This document shows, one piece after another, positions 1-6,569 of a stretch of DNA of 6,569 nt; the first letter of the stretch is position 1, and each line of letters begins with the position of its first letter. Both the position numbers and the translations under genes were made by a program. The notes below the pieces were generated by a model that made no database searches, had not been told where the DNA came from, and saw only the letters and a program-made list of their open reading frames with translations. The stretch spans positions 1 through 6,569 of the forward strand of contig JAICHC010000166.1 in the NCBI GenBank assembly GCA_025922795.1, in the 5' to 3' direction. Origin of the DNA: Candidatus Binatia bacterium. GTDB lineage: Bacteria; Desulfobacterota_B; Binatia; UBA9968.

Positions 1-2291
1 AGCACGCGAACGGCGCGGCTGAGAAGTCTTGCAAACGCATTACGAAACATGATGCCGGTCCAGCCGGCCCAGTAGGTGCGATTGAGTTGCTCGGGAGTTA
101 ACGAGGCAGCAAGCGCGAGCGGGTCAAGCAAGCTAGCGTGATTCGGAGTCAAGATAAACGGCGCCTCTTCGGGCAATTGGTCTTTCCCCTGAACGTTGAG
201 ACGATAAAGCGAACGCAACAGAATCCGATTGAGCCCAAGCAGAACTTTCCCGACGAGCCGCATGGATCGACTCTGTGGCTCAAGCCAATGCCGTTGGGAA
301 TCACTGAGCAACTCCTTGGGATGCTTGAATCGCTCCAACAGATCCGCAGCTGGCTCGGAGAGGTGTGTCGGGGACGTTGCCTCCCGCAGCAGATCGCGGA
401 CGCTTTCGATCCTGCCGATGGCCGCGTCATCGAGATCAGCGCCGGTCAGAGCATGGATTTCCATCGTCAAGTTGAGCCAATCCATTGAATCGATGCCCAG
501 GCCATATTGGACGTTTATTTCCGGTGCGAGACGCGCCTGAGGATAGTGTTGCGCCAGTGCGTCCCAGATTTTTTTTGCCGCAGGATCGCCCAGAAGCTCC
601 TGATCTTCGGGTGCCATCTGCTCGATTGGCACGGGCCCTGGCTTTGAATCTCTCCCGGTTTTTGCGCGTTCGAAGCGTTCCGATAACGTGTGCCGGCGGA
701 TTTTCCCAATGCGCGTTCGCGGCAAAGGATCGCGGGTGATGGCATAGTCGCTGATGCGATGGTGCGTCGGAAGATTGCTCGACTGCCGCCGTACTTCTCT
801 GCCAATCAGATCTTCGATCGATCGCGCCTCGGGTCCGGCGTGAGCTTCAGGAACGATGAGAGCGACTAACCGATCGTTTCGTGCCAGCACACCGGCTTCG
901 CGTATGTGCGGGCTTTGCTCCAACGCGCCCTCCACCTTTTCCGGTTGCACATTCTCTCCGCCGGAGAGAACTATCATGGACGACGCTCTGGCGACCAGGT
1001 GAAGATATCCCTCGTTATCGATATAACCGAGGTCCCCGGTGCGAAAATAGCCGTCCGAGGTAAACGCTTTCTTGTTTGCCTCAGGTATGCGCCAGTATCC
1101 GTGGAAAATATTCGGCCCGCGCGCAAGCACTTCGCCAAACTGTTTTCCTTCTTCCGGCTTGGCAATCCGAAGCTCCACCCCCGGCATCGCCCGTCCTGCG
1201 CTGCCGATTTTTTCTTTGCCCGGCGTACTGAAGGTCAGTAACGGAGAGGTTTCCGTGAGCCCATAACCGCTGATGACCTGCCAGCCGAGGCCTTCGAGTT
1301 TCCAGGCGAGGTCCGGATCCATGGCGGAGCCGCCGGACGCGAGCAGACGCAGACCCGGCGCGACTCGGCGGCGCAGCGGTGCGAACAAGTAGTAACCTCC
1401 CCTGAAACCAAGCCATCGATGCATGCCAATCGAAGCGACGAGAAGACCGCGGAACAGAGCCGCAACTATCCTGCTTCGCTGCGTCAACCTGGAATGGACC
1501 GCATCATAGAAGGCGCTGTAGAGACGCGGAACACCGATCATTGCAGTGACGCCACCTTCCTGCATAGCGCGCAGGAACTCGCTGCCGGTCAGCGCGTGGG
1601 GCAAAATGATCGGCACGCCGGCGCCCAGCGGCGCCAACATGCCGACGGTGAACGGATAAACATGGTGCAGCGGCAGCGGGAGCAGAACCCGATCATCGCC
1701 GCGGATGATGTTCAAGCTCAGCAGCGCGTTGAGGTTCGAAGTGATGTTCGCGTGGGTGAGCGGCACGCCTTTGGGCTGGCCCGAAGTTCCCGAAGTGTAG
1801 AAAAGCACCGCGAGATCATCCGGAGCCGCAGCAGGTAGACTGCCGTTCGAATCCGTCAGGTAACCTCGCCAGTGGGGCCGTTCTTCCTTCTCCGCGTCGA
1901 GAAGAATGAAATTTAGCTTTTCTCCCGTCTCTTCAAGACGACGAAGCAGTTTCGTCGTCGTGCATGCCCACGTTGGACCGGAGTTACGCACGAGCGCGTT
2001 GAGCTCTTGGCCGCCCACCTGCGCATCCAGCGGCACGGGCACGGCGCGAGCATAGATCAGCGCCAAGCAGACGATGATCCATTCGGGCTGATTCGGCGCA
2101 AGTAACAGCACTCTGGAGCCGGGCTCCAGGCCGGACTTGAGCAAACCGCGCCCGAGACGCATCGCCAAATCGCCGAGTGTTTTGAAGGAGTAGCTCTCTG
2201 GTCCTTCCTTCTGAAAGCCGATCACGGCGGGGTTTTCACCTCGATCGGCAAGAGAGACGACGATCTCTTGAAGCGTTGTGGACGAGGCCAT
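1..2291 (-). CDS. AMP-binding acyl ligase - ACP - PlsC acyltransferase fusion (C-terminus cut by window edge)
   Basis: Reading the minus strand from the ATG at 2291 gives 763 uninterrupted codons to the left edge, so the 3' end is missing. Residues about 1-540 form an ANL-superfamily adenylation domain of the long-chain fatty acid type: phosphate-binding loop YTSGTSGQPKG (165-175), GYGLTETSP (342-350), YFRTGDLG (415-422) and the C-terminal catalytic lysine in RIGKIRR (K530). Residues about 565-640 look like an acyl carrier domain, with GLGIDSMDWL placing a phosphopantetheine-type serine at S602. From about 675 a PlsC/LPLAT acyltransferase begins, with the NHxxxxD motif as NHASLLD (H718, D723). 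The expected chemistry is ATP-dependent fatty acid activation, loading on the carrier and transfer to a lysophospholipid or similar acceptor; the acceptor is not known. The A8 motif is unusual (ARASS instead of GRxKD). The ATG lacks an obvious Shine-Dalgarno; an in-frame TTG at 2324 is no better. E. coli Aas carries related ligase and PlsC domains in the opposite order. Confidence 0.9.
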   Translation of the reverse strand, partial: MASSTTLQEIVVSLADRGENPAVIGFQKEGPESYSFKTLGDLAMRLGRGLLKSGLEPGSRVLLLAPNQPEWIIVCLALIYARAVPVPLDAQVGGQELNALVRNSGPTWACTTTKLLRRLEETGEKLNFILLDAEKEERPHWRGYLTDSNGSLPAAAPDDLAVLFYTSGTSGQPKGVPLTHANITSNLNALLSLNIIRGDDRVLLPLPLHHVYPFTVGMLAPLGAGVPIILPHALTGSEFLRAMQEGGVTAMIGVPRLYSAFYDAVHSRLTQRSRIVAALFRGLLVASIGMHRWLGFRGGYYLFAPLRRRVAPGLRLLASGGSAMDPDLAWKLEGLGWQVISGYGLTETSPLLTFSTPGKEKIGSAGRAMPGVELRIAKPEEGKQFGEVLARGPNIFHGYWRIPEANKKAFTSDGYFRTGDLGYIDNEGYLHLVARASSMIVLSGGENVQPEKVEGALEQSPHIREAGVLARNDRLVALIVPEAHAGPEARSIEDLIGREVRRQSSNLPTHHRISDYAITRDPLPRTRIGKIRRHTLSERFERAKTGRDSKPGPVPIEQMAPEDQELLGDPAAKKIWDALAQHYPQARLAPEINVQYGLGIDSMDWLNLTMEIHALTGADLDDAAIGRIESVRDLLREATSPTHLSEPAADLLERFKHPKELLSDSQRHWLEPQSRSMRLVGKVLLGLNRILLRSLYRLNVQGKDQLPEEAPFILTPNHASLLDPLALAASLTPEQLNRTYWAGWTGIMFRNAFARLLSRAVRV

Positions 2292-2338
2292 GAGCAATGA
2301 AGTCGCAAAAAAGGATGCCCTCAAACCTCGACGCCGCC

Positions 2339-2356
2339 CGTTCCACTTATGAGACA
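2339..2356. promoter_or_regulatory. Imperfect palindrome, possible operator, upstream of the ligase fusion gene
   Basis: On the minus strand the half-sites TGTCTCA and TGGAACG flank a 4-nt TAAG centre. Comparing one half with the reverse complement of the other gives 4 matches in 7, so symmetry is modest. It lies about 50-65 nt before the ATG at 2291, a position where a regulator could act. No regulator gene is in the window. Confidence 0.15.
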
Positions 2357-2435
2357 GCAGGATAGGGAAGCTGACGTGACGCGGGGTTAGTGCATCAATT
2401 GTATGTTAGGAACGGACAGCGCCAGGTTGCCCGCG

Positions 2436-2465
2436 TTATAACAGAAGATCAGGCAAATAGTTTCA
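2436..2465 (-). promoter_or_regulatory. Weak sigma70-like promoter candidate for the ligase fusion gene
   Basis: On the minus strand, TGAAAC (2460-2465) is followed after 18 nt by TTATAA (2436-2441), about 145 nt before the ATG at 2291. The -35 match is poor and the -10 hexamer is only a partial match, so this is a candidate found by eye and no more. Confidence 0.2.
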
Positions 2466-2498
2466 GCAGAGCGCCGCACGCCCGCGACTGCCCAGTCA

Positions 2499-3623
2499 CT
2501 AAAAATCCAAATACAGCCCGGGTCCGAAATATTCGATCTTTCTATCAAAAAACTGGCCGTTGGGAGAATGTCCCTTGTAGTATTCAAACAGAAAAGAAAT
2601 CTTCCGCATAAAACTTCCCGGCCTCTCAAACTGCAGGCCGCCGCGGACGGAGGTCTCCGTGCTCCATTTGTTTTCTTGCCGATGTTGGAGGTCCAGAGCC
2701 GTGACGAAGCGGGTTGAATCGCCCCAGAATCTCCACGGGGTTTGCAGTTCGATACCGCCCTGCGACGCCCAAGGTTTGAGACCCGATGGATCGAGGTTAA
2801 ACAGGTAAGCGCCGCCGGTATAAAGGCGAAGCCAATCAAAAAGCCTGTAAGATAATTTAAGGTCGACGCCTTCGAAACTGAGATTCACCCGATCGATTCG
2901 GTTGCGTAAGAGGAATTCGTCGCCGAGATGCGAGCTCTGATGAAAGATCCTGAAGATTGCCGATAAATCTTCTATCCGGTAGGTCGCCTGCCCGCCGGCA
3001 AAAAAGTCTGTATTGATCAAATCGGACGACGGCGCATCCAAGTCAAAAATCGAAAATACACCCGCCTGAAAACCGACCTCCCATCGTCCACTGAAAGGGC
3101 CACGCTCACGGTAAAGAGCGATAGTCTCACCAAAGCTCACAGCGCCGACGCTGCCCAGTTCCCGATCGTTTGGAAAATATCTGTAGCCCATCGAGAAGCG
3201 CGGCCAACGAGGATCGGCAACCAGCGGCTCAAAGAGGTTGCCGGCTGGAAGAAAGCCCAGCTCGTAATCCGGTTTAATCGACTTTTCCTGTAGAGTGACC
3301 TTTGTTCCCTGTTCTTGCGGGGTTGAGGACGCCACGACAATTCCGCGGGAATCGACGATTGTCACCTTCTTTACTCCCGCAATCGACATCAGCGCAGCGA
3401 TGACCTTATTGGGATCCGCGCCGGTCAGGTCGTCGGATGTTACCCTGACGGACTCGCCGGCCACGTTCAGCGAGAACTTCTTCATGCGAAATTCCCGCTC
3501 CAGCACGGCAGAAGCATAGCCCTGGATGAAATCATCGCGGGTGGCGGCCCGCGCTATGAAAGGAAAGCACAGGAGCAGGACGGCCAGAGTTTTTAGAATT
3601 GATACCGCTTTTTCTTCTTTCAT
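2499..3623 (-). CDS. Outer-membrane beta-barrel protein, DUF1207 family, with BON-like N-terminal domain
   Basis: The 374-residue product starts MKEEKAVSIL. Residues 1-26 are a Sec signal peptide with a hydrophobic core (about 11-23) and an ARA cleavage site before A27. Residues about 30-95 resemble a BON domain: a helix-forming start, short strands, then a helix leading into an IAGVKKV turn. From about 120 to the end the protein matches the DUF1207 pattern as I know it: FLPAGNLFEPLVADPRWPRF, VSFGETIALYR, FHQSSHLGDEF (227-237), a run of alternating amphipathic strands, and EYYKGHSPNGQFF near the end. It closes on an aromatic terminal strand ending YLDF; a C-terminal phenylalanine is the usual BamA recognition signal. 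The expected location is the outer membrane; the function of DUF1207 is not known. The ATG at 3623 is chosen over an upstream in-frame TTG (3662) because it has a well-placed Shine-Dalgarno and puts the signal peptide at the very N-terminus. Confidence 0.9.
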   Translation of the reverse strand: MKEEKAVSILKTLAVLLLCFPFIARAATRDDFIQGYASAVLEREFRMKKFSLNVAGESVRVTSDDLTGADPNKVIAALMSIAGVKKVTIVDSRGIVVASSTPQEQGTKVTLQEKSIKPDYELGFLPAGNLFEPLVADPRWPRFSMGYRYFPNDRELGSVGAVSFGETIALYRERGPFSGRWEVGFQAGVFSIFDLDAPSSDLINTDFFAGGQATYRIEDLSAIFRIFHQSSHLGDEFLLRNRIDRVNLSFEGVDLKLSYRLFDWLRLYTGGAYLFNLDPSGLKPWASQGGIELQTPWRFWGDSTRFVTALDLQHRQENKWSTETSVRGGLQFERPGSFMRKISFLFEYYKGHSPNGQFFDRKIEYFGPGLYLDF

Positions 3624-3629
3624 CTTCGT

Positions 3630-3634
3630 TCCTT
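3630..3634 (-). promoter_or_regulatory. Ribosome binding site that fixes the start of the DUF1207 protein gene
   Basis: The minus strand reads AAGGA, then 6 nt, then ATG at 3623. This spacing supports the ATG start. The alternative TTG at 3662 would prepend 13 charged, non-signal residues (GRIKAIKIEGTK after the start) ahead of the signal peptide. Confidence 0.75.
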
Positions 3635-3662
3635 CGATTTTGATTGCTTTTATTCTGCCCAA

Positions 3663-3686
3663 GGGGAGATCGGTGCGGATCGCCCC
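3663..3686. repeat. Interrupted palindrome in the leader of the DUF1207 protein gene
   Basis: The plus strand reads GGGGAGATC (3663-3671), a 6-nt loop, then GATCGCCCC (3678-3686): eight of nine positions pair, with one mismatch inside the stem. It lies 40 nt upstream of the ATG at 3623, after the phosphoketolase stop codon. On the minus strand it is followed by TTGGGC and not by a T-tract, so it does not look like a rho-independent terminator. It could be a transcript-end stem, a leader structure or a degenerate copy of a dispersed GC-rich palindromic element. Confidence 0.6.
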
Positions 3687-3750
3687 TACCTTTCAACGGA
3701 TTGTTCATTAAACCTCACAGATAATGATGAAACCCATTCCGCTGAGATGA

Positions 3751-6189
3751 TTAATTTCGAATAGGCGCTTCGACGCCCGCGTCAATATTGTCGCTTTCCG
3801 TGGATTCCACCCGGCCGGATGGCTGTTTATGTCCCCAGGTCCAGCCGCTGATCTCGGGGGAGTCCTGGCCGTGCTCGTAGATATATTCTTTGTGATCGAT
3901 GAGCGCGTCGCGGATCGCTTGCTTGGCATAGGCGGCGCGCGCCCCCAGTTGCGGCAGCCGGTCGATCACGTCTCCCACCAGATGATAGCGGTCGATATCG
4001 TTCATGACACACATATCGAAGGGCGTGGTCGTTGTTCCTTCTTCCTTGTAACCGCGCACGTGCAGATTGTCATGGTTGGTGCGCCTGTAGGTCAGGCGAT
4101 GGATCAGCCACGGGTAGCCGTGAAAAGCAAAGATGATCGGCTTGTCTTTCGTGAACAGCGCGTCGAAATCTCTGTCGCTTAACCCATGAGGATGTTCATT
4201 GGGCGACTGCAGGGTCATCAGGTTCACGACGTTAATGACCCTGATTTTGAGGTCGGGGAGATGCCGGCGCATCAGGTCCACCGCTGCCAGGGTTTCCAGG
4301 GTCGGCACGTCGCCGCAACAGGCCATCACCACGTCGGGCTCCGTCCCGCGATCGTTGCTCGCCCACTCCCAGATGCCGATGCCCGCAGTGCAGTGCTTGA
4401 CCGCCTGATCCATATTGAGCCACTGCGGCGCCGGCTGTTTGCCTGCAATAACGACGTTGACATAATTGCGGCTACGGAGACAGTGATCCGTTACCGACAG
4501 CAGACAGTTGGCATCGGGCGGGAGATACACGCGGACGACCTCGGCTTTTTTATTGACCACGAGATCGATAAAGCCGGGATCTTGATGGCTGAAGCCGTTG
4601 TGATCCTGCCGCCACACGTGCGAAGACAGCAGATAGTTGAGCGACGCGATGGGCCGGCGCCAGGGAATGTCGTTGCACACCTTCAACCACTTGGCGTGCT
4701 GGTTGAACATCGAATCGACGATGTGAATGAAAGCTTCGTAACAGGAGAAAAATCCGTGCCGGCCGGTCAAGAGGTAGCCTTCCAACCATCCCTGACACTG
4801 ATGCTCGCTCAGCATTTCCATCACACGACCGTCCGGTGCGAGCTTGTCATCGTAGTCAAAGCGCTCCGCCATCCACGCGCGGTCGGTCACTTCGAGCACG
4901 TCCTGCCAGCGGTTCGAATTATTCTCGTCGGGACTGAAGAGACGAAAATTTTTGCCTGCCAAATTAAGCTTCATCACGTCGCGCAGGAATTGTCCCATCA
5001 CGTGGGTGGCCTCGGCAGTTATGTCGCCGGGGCTCGCGACCTCGACGGCATAATCGCGAAAGTCCGGCAAGCGCAGCTCTCTAAGCAGGAGGCCGCCGTT
5101 GGTATGCGGGTTGGCGCTCATCCGCCGCTCGCCTTTGGGCGGAAGCTCGGTTAGCTCGGAACGGAGGCGGCCCTGTTTGTCGAACAGCTCTTCTGGTTTG
5201 TAGCTTTTCATCCATTGTTCGAGGATTTTTACGTGTGATGGGTTGCTATGCATCTCGCCCATGGGTACCTGGTGCGAGCGCCAATAGTCTTCAGTGCGCT
5301 TGCCGTCGATCTCCTTCGGGCATGTCCAGCCTTTCGGGCTGCGCAGCACGATCATGGGCCAGCGCGGCCGGTCTACACTCTGCTTGCGGCTTCTTGCATC
5401 GCTCTGAATTTGCTTGATCTCATCGATGACCCGATCGAGGGTGGCCGCCATGAGCTGATGCATCTTTTCCGGTTCATGGCCCTCAACGAAATGGGGTGTG
5501 TAGCCGTAGCCGCGAAACAGCTGGTCCACTTCTTCATGACTGATCCGCGCCAGTACGCAGGGACTGGCGATCTTATAGCCGTTGAGGTGCAGGATCGGCA
5601 GCACCGCGCCGTCGCCGGCCGGGTTCAAGAACTTGTTCGAATGCCAGCTGGTCGCCAGCGCTCCGGTTTCGGCTTCGCCGTCACCGATGATGCAGGCGAC
5701 GATCAGATCGGGGTTGTCGAACGCGGCGCCGTAGGCATGCGACAACGAATAGCCCAATTCACCGCCTTCATTGATCGAGCCCGGCGTCTCGGGTGCGACG
5801 TGGCTGGGGATGCCGCCGGGAAACGAGAACTGCTTGAACAATTTTTTCATTCCCTCTTCGTCGGAGGAGATGTTGGGATAGACCTCGCTGTACGTGCCTT
5901 CCAGGTAGGCATTGGCGACTAAACCTGGCCCGCCATGCCCCGGACCGGTGATGTAAATCATATCGAGATCGCGCGCCTTGATGACTCGGTTAAGATGAAC
6001 ATAGATAAAATTCAAACCCGGTGTTGTTCCCCAGTGGCCGAGCAATCTCGGCTTGACGTGTGCTTTGCTGAGAGGTTTCTTGAACAGGGGATTGTCGTAA
6101 AGATAAATCTGGCCGACTGACAGATAGTTTGCCGCCCGCCAGTAGGCATCCAGCCGGTTTAACTCTCGTTGGGATAGTGTTTCCGGCAT
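3751..6189 (-). CDS. xfp: Xylulose-5-phosphate/fructose-6-phosphate phosphoketolase
   Basis: This complete 812-residue enzyme belongs to the thiamine-diphosphate-dependent phosphoketolases. The family cleaves xylulose 5-phosphate with phosphate to acetyl phosphate and glyceraldehyde 3-phosphate, and many members also cleave fructose 6-phosphate to acetyl phosphate and erythrose 4-phosphate, in the cytoplasm. Diagnostic motifs are all present: [11 protein letters not shown] (51-61, active-site H52), TGPGHGGPG (81-89, H85), the thiamine-diphosphate/Mg motif GDGEAETG (169-176), LNGYKIASP (202-210), [19 protein letters not shown] (461-479), and [12 protein letters not shown] (529-540) in the second cofactor domain. 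The C-terminal domain (about 600-785) is full length. Length fits the family (about 790-825). A polar tail of about 25 residues follows the WTWG near 783-786. The ATG at 6189 is preceded on the minus strand by AGGAGG (6198-6203) with an 8-nt spacer, a strong ribosome binding site. Substrate preference between the two sugars cannot be read from sequence alone. No acetate kinase or phosphotransacetylase gene is within view. Confidence 0.97.
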   Translation of the reverse strand: MPETLSQRELNRLDAYWRAANYLSVGQIYLYDNPLFKKPLSKAHVKPRLLGHWGTTPGLNFIYVHLNRVIKARDLDMIYITGPGHGGPGLVANAYLEGTYSEVYPNISSDEEGMKKLFKQFSFPGGIPSHVAPETPGSINEGGELGYSLSHAYGAAFDNPDLIVACIIGDGEAETGALATSWHSNKFLNPAGDGAVLPILHLNGYKIASPCVLARISHEEVDQLFRGYGYTPHFVEGHEPEKMHQLMAATLDRVIDEIKQIQSDARSRKQSVDRPRWPMIVLRSPKGWTCPKEIDGKRTEDYWRSHQVPMGEMHSNPSHVKILEQWMKSYKPEELFDKQGRLRSELTELPPKGERRMSANPHTNGGLLLRELRLPDFRDYAVEVASPGDITAEATHVMGQFLRDVMKLNLAGKNFRLFSPDENNSNRWQDVLEVTDRAWMAERFDYDDKLAPDGRVMEMLSEHQCQGWLEGYLLTGRHGFFSCYEAFIHIVDSMFNQHAKWLKVCNDIPWRRPIASLNYLLSSHVWRQDHNGFSHQDPGFIDLVVNKKAEVVRVYLPPDANCLLSVTDHCLRSRNYVNVVIAGKQPAPQWLNMDQAVKHCTAGIGIWEWASNDRGTEPDVVMACCGDVPTLETLAAVDLMRRHLPDLKIRVINVVNLMTLQSPNEHPHGLSDRDFDALFTKDKPIIFAFHGYPWLIHRLTYRRTNHDNLHVRGYKEEGTTTTPFDMCVMNDIDRYHLVGDVIDRLPQLGARAAYAKQAIRDALIDHKEYIYEHGQDSPEISGWTWGHKQPSGRVESTESDNIDAGVEAPIRN

Positions 6190-6281
6190 GATGATCTCCT
6201 CCTCGCTTCAGCTTAACGGACACAGCCACTCGCGCAATGCCGATGAAGGCAAGTGCGAAAATTAAGAACCGCACAGGCTCG
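6190..6281. other. Intergenic region, 92 nt, between the phosphatase and phosphoketolase genes
   Basis: It contains the strong phosphoketolase ribosome binding site (6198-6203). No clear -35/-10 pair and no terminator hairpin were seen. The short distance and shared strand allow, but do not prove, co-transcription of the two genes. Confidence 0.5.
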
Positions 6282-6569
6282 CTATGATATGAGCGCCACG
6301 TTCCACCTCTTTACCGCGGGCATTTCCTGATAATAGCTCAGGATGTTCAATGTCGCCGTATCCAGGAGGAAGTGACATCCGGCCCCGGCTGGAAATCCAA
6401 GCCAACGAGCCGCAAAGACTCTGAAAATGTGACCATGGGCAAAAAGGACAACATCTCCGTTAACCGCGCGTACTCGCGCAATCACGCGATCGACCCGGGC
6501 GCCAATCTGCTCGGGATTTTCCCCGCCGGGGCAGCCGTCGCGGAAAAGTATCCAGCCAGGAGCCTGTGC
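6282..6569 (-). CDS. Histidine phosphatase superfamily protein, C-terminal part (start outside the window)
   Basis: The minus-strand frame is open from the right edge to the TAG at 6282-6284, giving 95 residues that begin AQAPGWILFRDG. Recognisable family segments are GWxLFRDGCPGGENPEQ followed by a helix ending DRVIARVRAV, then the second catalytic-histidine motif VVLFAHGHIFRVFAARWLG (first His codon at 6435-6437), and a C-terminal strand with LDTATLNIL and a closing KRWN. These match branch-1 histidine phosphatases (the phosphoglycerate mutase-like/PhoE type), which dephosphorylate small phosphorylated metabolites through a phosphohistidine. The nucleophilic RHG motif would lie in the missing N-terminal half, so catalytic competence cannot be confirmed. 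A GTG at 6485 is internal, since homology continues upstream of it. It precedes the phosphoketolase gene by 92 nt on the same strand; a link to sugar phosphate metabolism is an inference. Confidence 0.88.
   Translation of the reverse strand, partial: AQAPGWILFRDGCPGGENPEQIGARVDRVIARVRAVNGDVVLFAHGHIFRVFAARWLGFPAGAGCHFLLDTATLNILSYYQEMPAVKRWNVALIS

Larger units (their letters stand above)
2292..2498. other. Intergenic region, 207 nt, between the outer-membrane protein gene and the ligase fusion gene
   Basis: No credible coding sequence lies here. On the minus strand it holds the 3' flank of the outer-membrane protein gene and the leader of the ligase fusion gene. A short GACT/AGTC stem (2486-2497) sits just after the upstream stop codon but has no T-tract, so it is not a convincing terminator. 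A weak sigma70-like pair and an imperfect palindrome are listed separately. Confidence 0.6.
3624..3750. other. Intergenic region, 127 nt, between phosphoketolase and DUF1207 protein genes
   Basis: It holds the ribosome binding site of the downstream gene and the interrupted palindrome at 3663-3686. No T-tract terminator and no convincing sigma70 promoter were found by eye, so read-through from the phosphoketolase gene remains possible. Confidence 0.5.

Noticed and set aside
1419..1838. Plus-strand open frame of 139 codons
   Set aside because: It is antisense to the adenylation domain of the ligase fusion; composition is that of a shadow frame.
2486..2497. GACTG/CAGTC stem just downstream of the DUF1207 gene stop codon, as a terminator
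   Set aside because: The stem is only four to five pairs and no T-tract follows on the minus strand.
2387..2839. Minus-strand 150-codon frame overlapping the 3' part of the DUF1207 gene
   Set aside because: It lies in a different frame from the clearly coding DUF1207 sequence, and its content (Cys/Ser/Arg-rich) is that of a shadow.
3531..3708. Possible short minus-strand leader ORF starting at the ATG at 3708 (MNNPLKGRGD...) with a GAGG upstream
   Set aside because: It runs out of frame into the DUF1207 gene, is Arg/Asn/Ser-rich without similarity to anything I recognise, and does not end near the start codon as a coupling leader would.
4186..5154. Plus-strand open frame of 322 codons opposite the phosphoketolase gene
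   Set aside because: It is antisense to strongly conserved phosphoketolase sequence, has no recognisable domain, and reads as the His/Val/Arg-rich mirror expected from GC-biased codons on the other strand.
5248..5922. Plus-strand open frame of 224 codons
   Set aside because: It is also antisense to the conserved cofactor-binding part of phosphoketolase, with no family similarity or good ribosome binding site.
5990..6274. Minus-strand 94-codon frame starting with a hydrophobic segment across the phosphoketolase start
   Set aside because: It overlaps the phosphoketolase N-terminus in another frame; the hydrophobic start is chance and no ribosome binding site supports it.
1..6569. tRNA, rRNA, CRISPR arrays, insertion sequences, attachment sites
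   Set aside because: No cloverleaf-like sequence, regularly spaced direct repeats, transposase motifs or flanking target duplications were seen by eye in either strand.

Overview
The window is a moderately GC-rich bacterial segment with four same-strand (minus) protein genes and almost no spare DNA. A signal-peptide-bearing outer-membrane beta-barrel protein points to a Gram-negative (diderm) host. The gene mix (a stand-alone acyl-activating/PlsC fusion, a DUF1207 barrel and a phosphoketolase) resembles environmental deltaproteobacteria-like lineages, but that taxonomic guess is an inference and no marker gene is present.

Layout in the direction of transcription (right to left). At the right edge is the 3' part of a histidine-phosphatase family protein (start outside the window). 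After 92 nt comes a complete 812-residue xylulose-5-phosphate/fructose-6-phosphate phosphoketolase with a strong ribosome binding site. After 127 nt, which contain a clean interrupted palindrome, comes a complete 374-residue outer-membrane protein with a signal peptide, a BON-like N-terminal domain and a DUF1207 barrel. After 207 nt comes a long multidomain protein, cut by the left edge, with the order AMP-binding ligase, acyl-carrier-protein-like domain, PlsC-type acyltransferase. This last gene reads open for 763 codons from 2291 to the window edge.

How the genes relate: phosphoketolase makes acetyl phosphate from sugar phosphates, and the neighbouring phosphatase may act on phosphorylated metabolites, although its substrate cannot be read from sequence. 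The left two genes concern the envelope: a barrel in the outer membrane and an enzyme that looks able to activate a fatty acid, hold it on its own carrier domain and pass it to a glycerolipid-type acceptor. The gaps of 92 to 207 nt do not suggest tight translational coupling, so a shared operon is possible but not shown. No RNA genes, CRISPR arrays, insertion sequences or clear rho-independent terminators were seen. The most notable items are the domain order and altered A8 hinge motif of the ligase fusion, and the BON-like/DUF1207 architecture of the outer-membrane protein.
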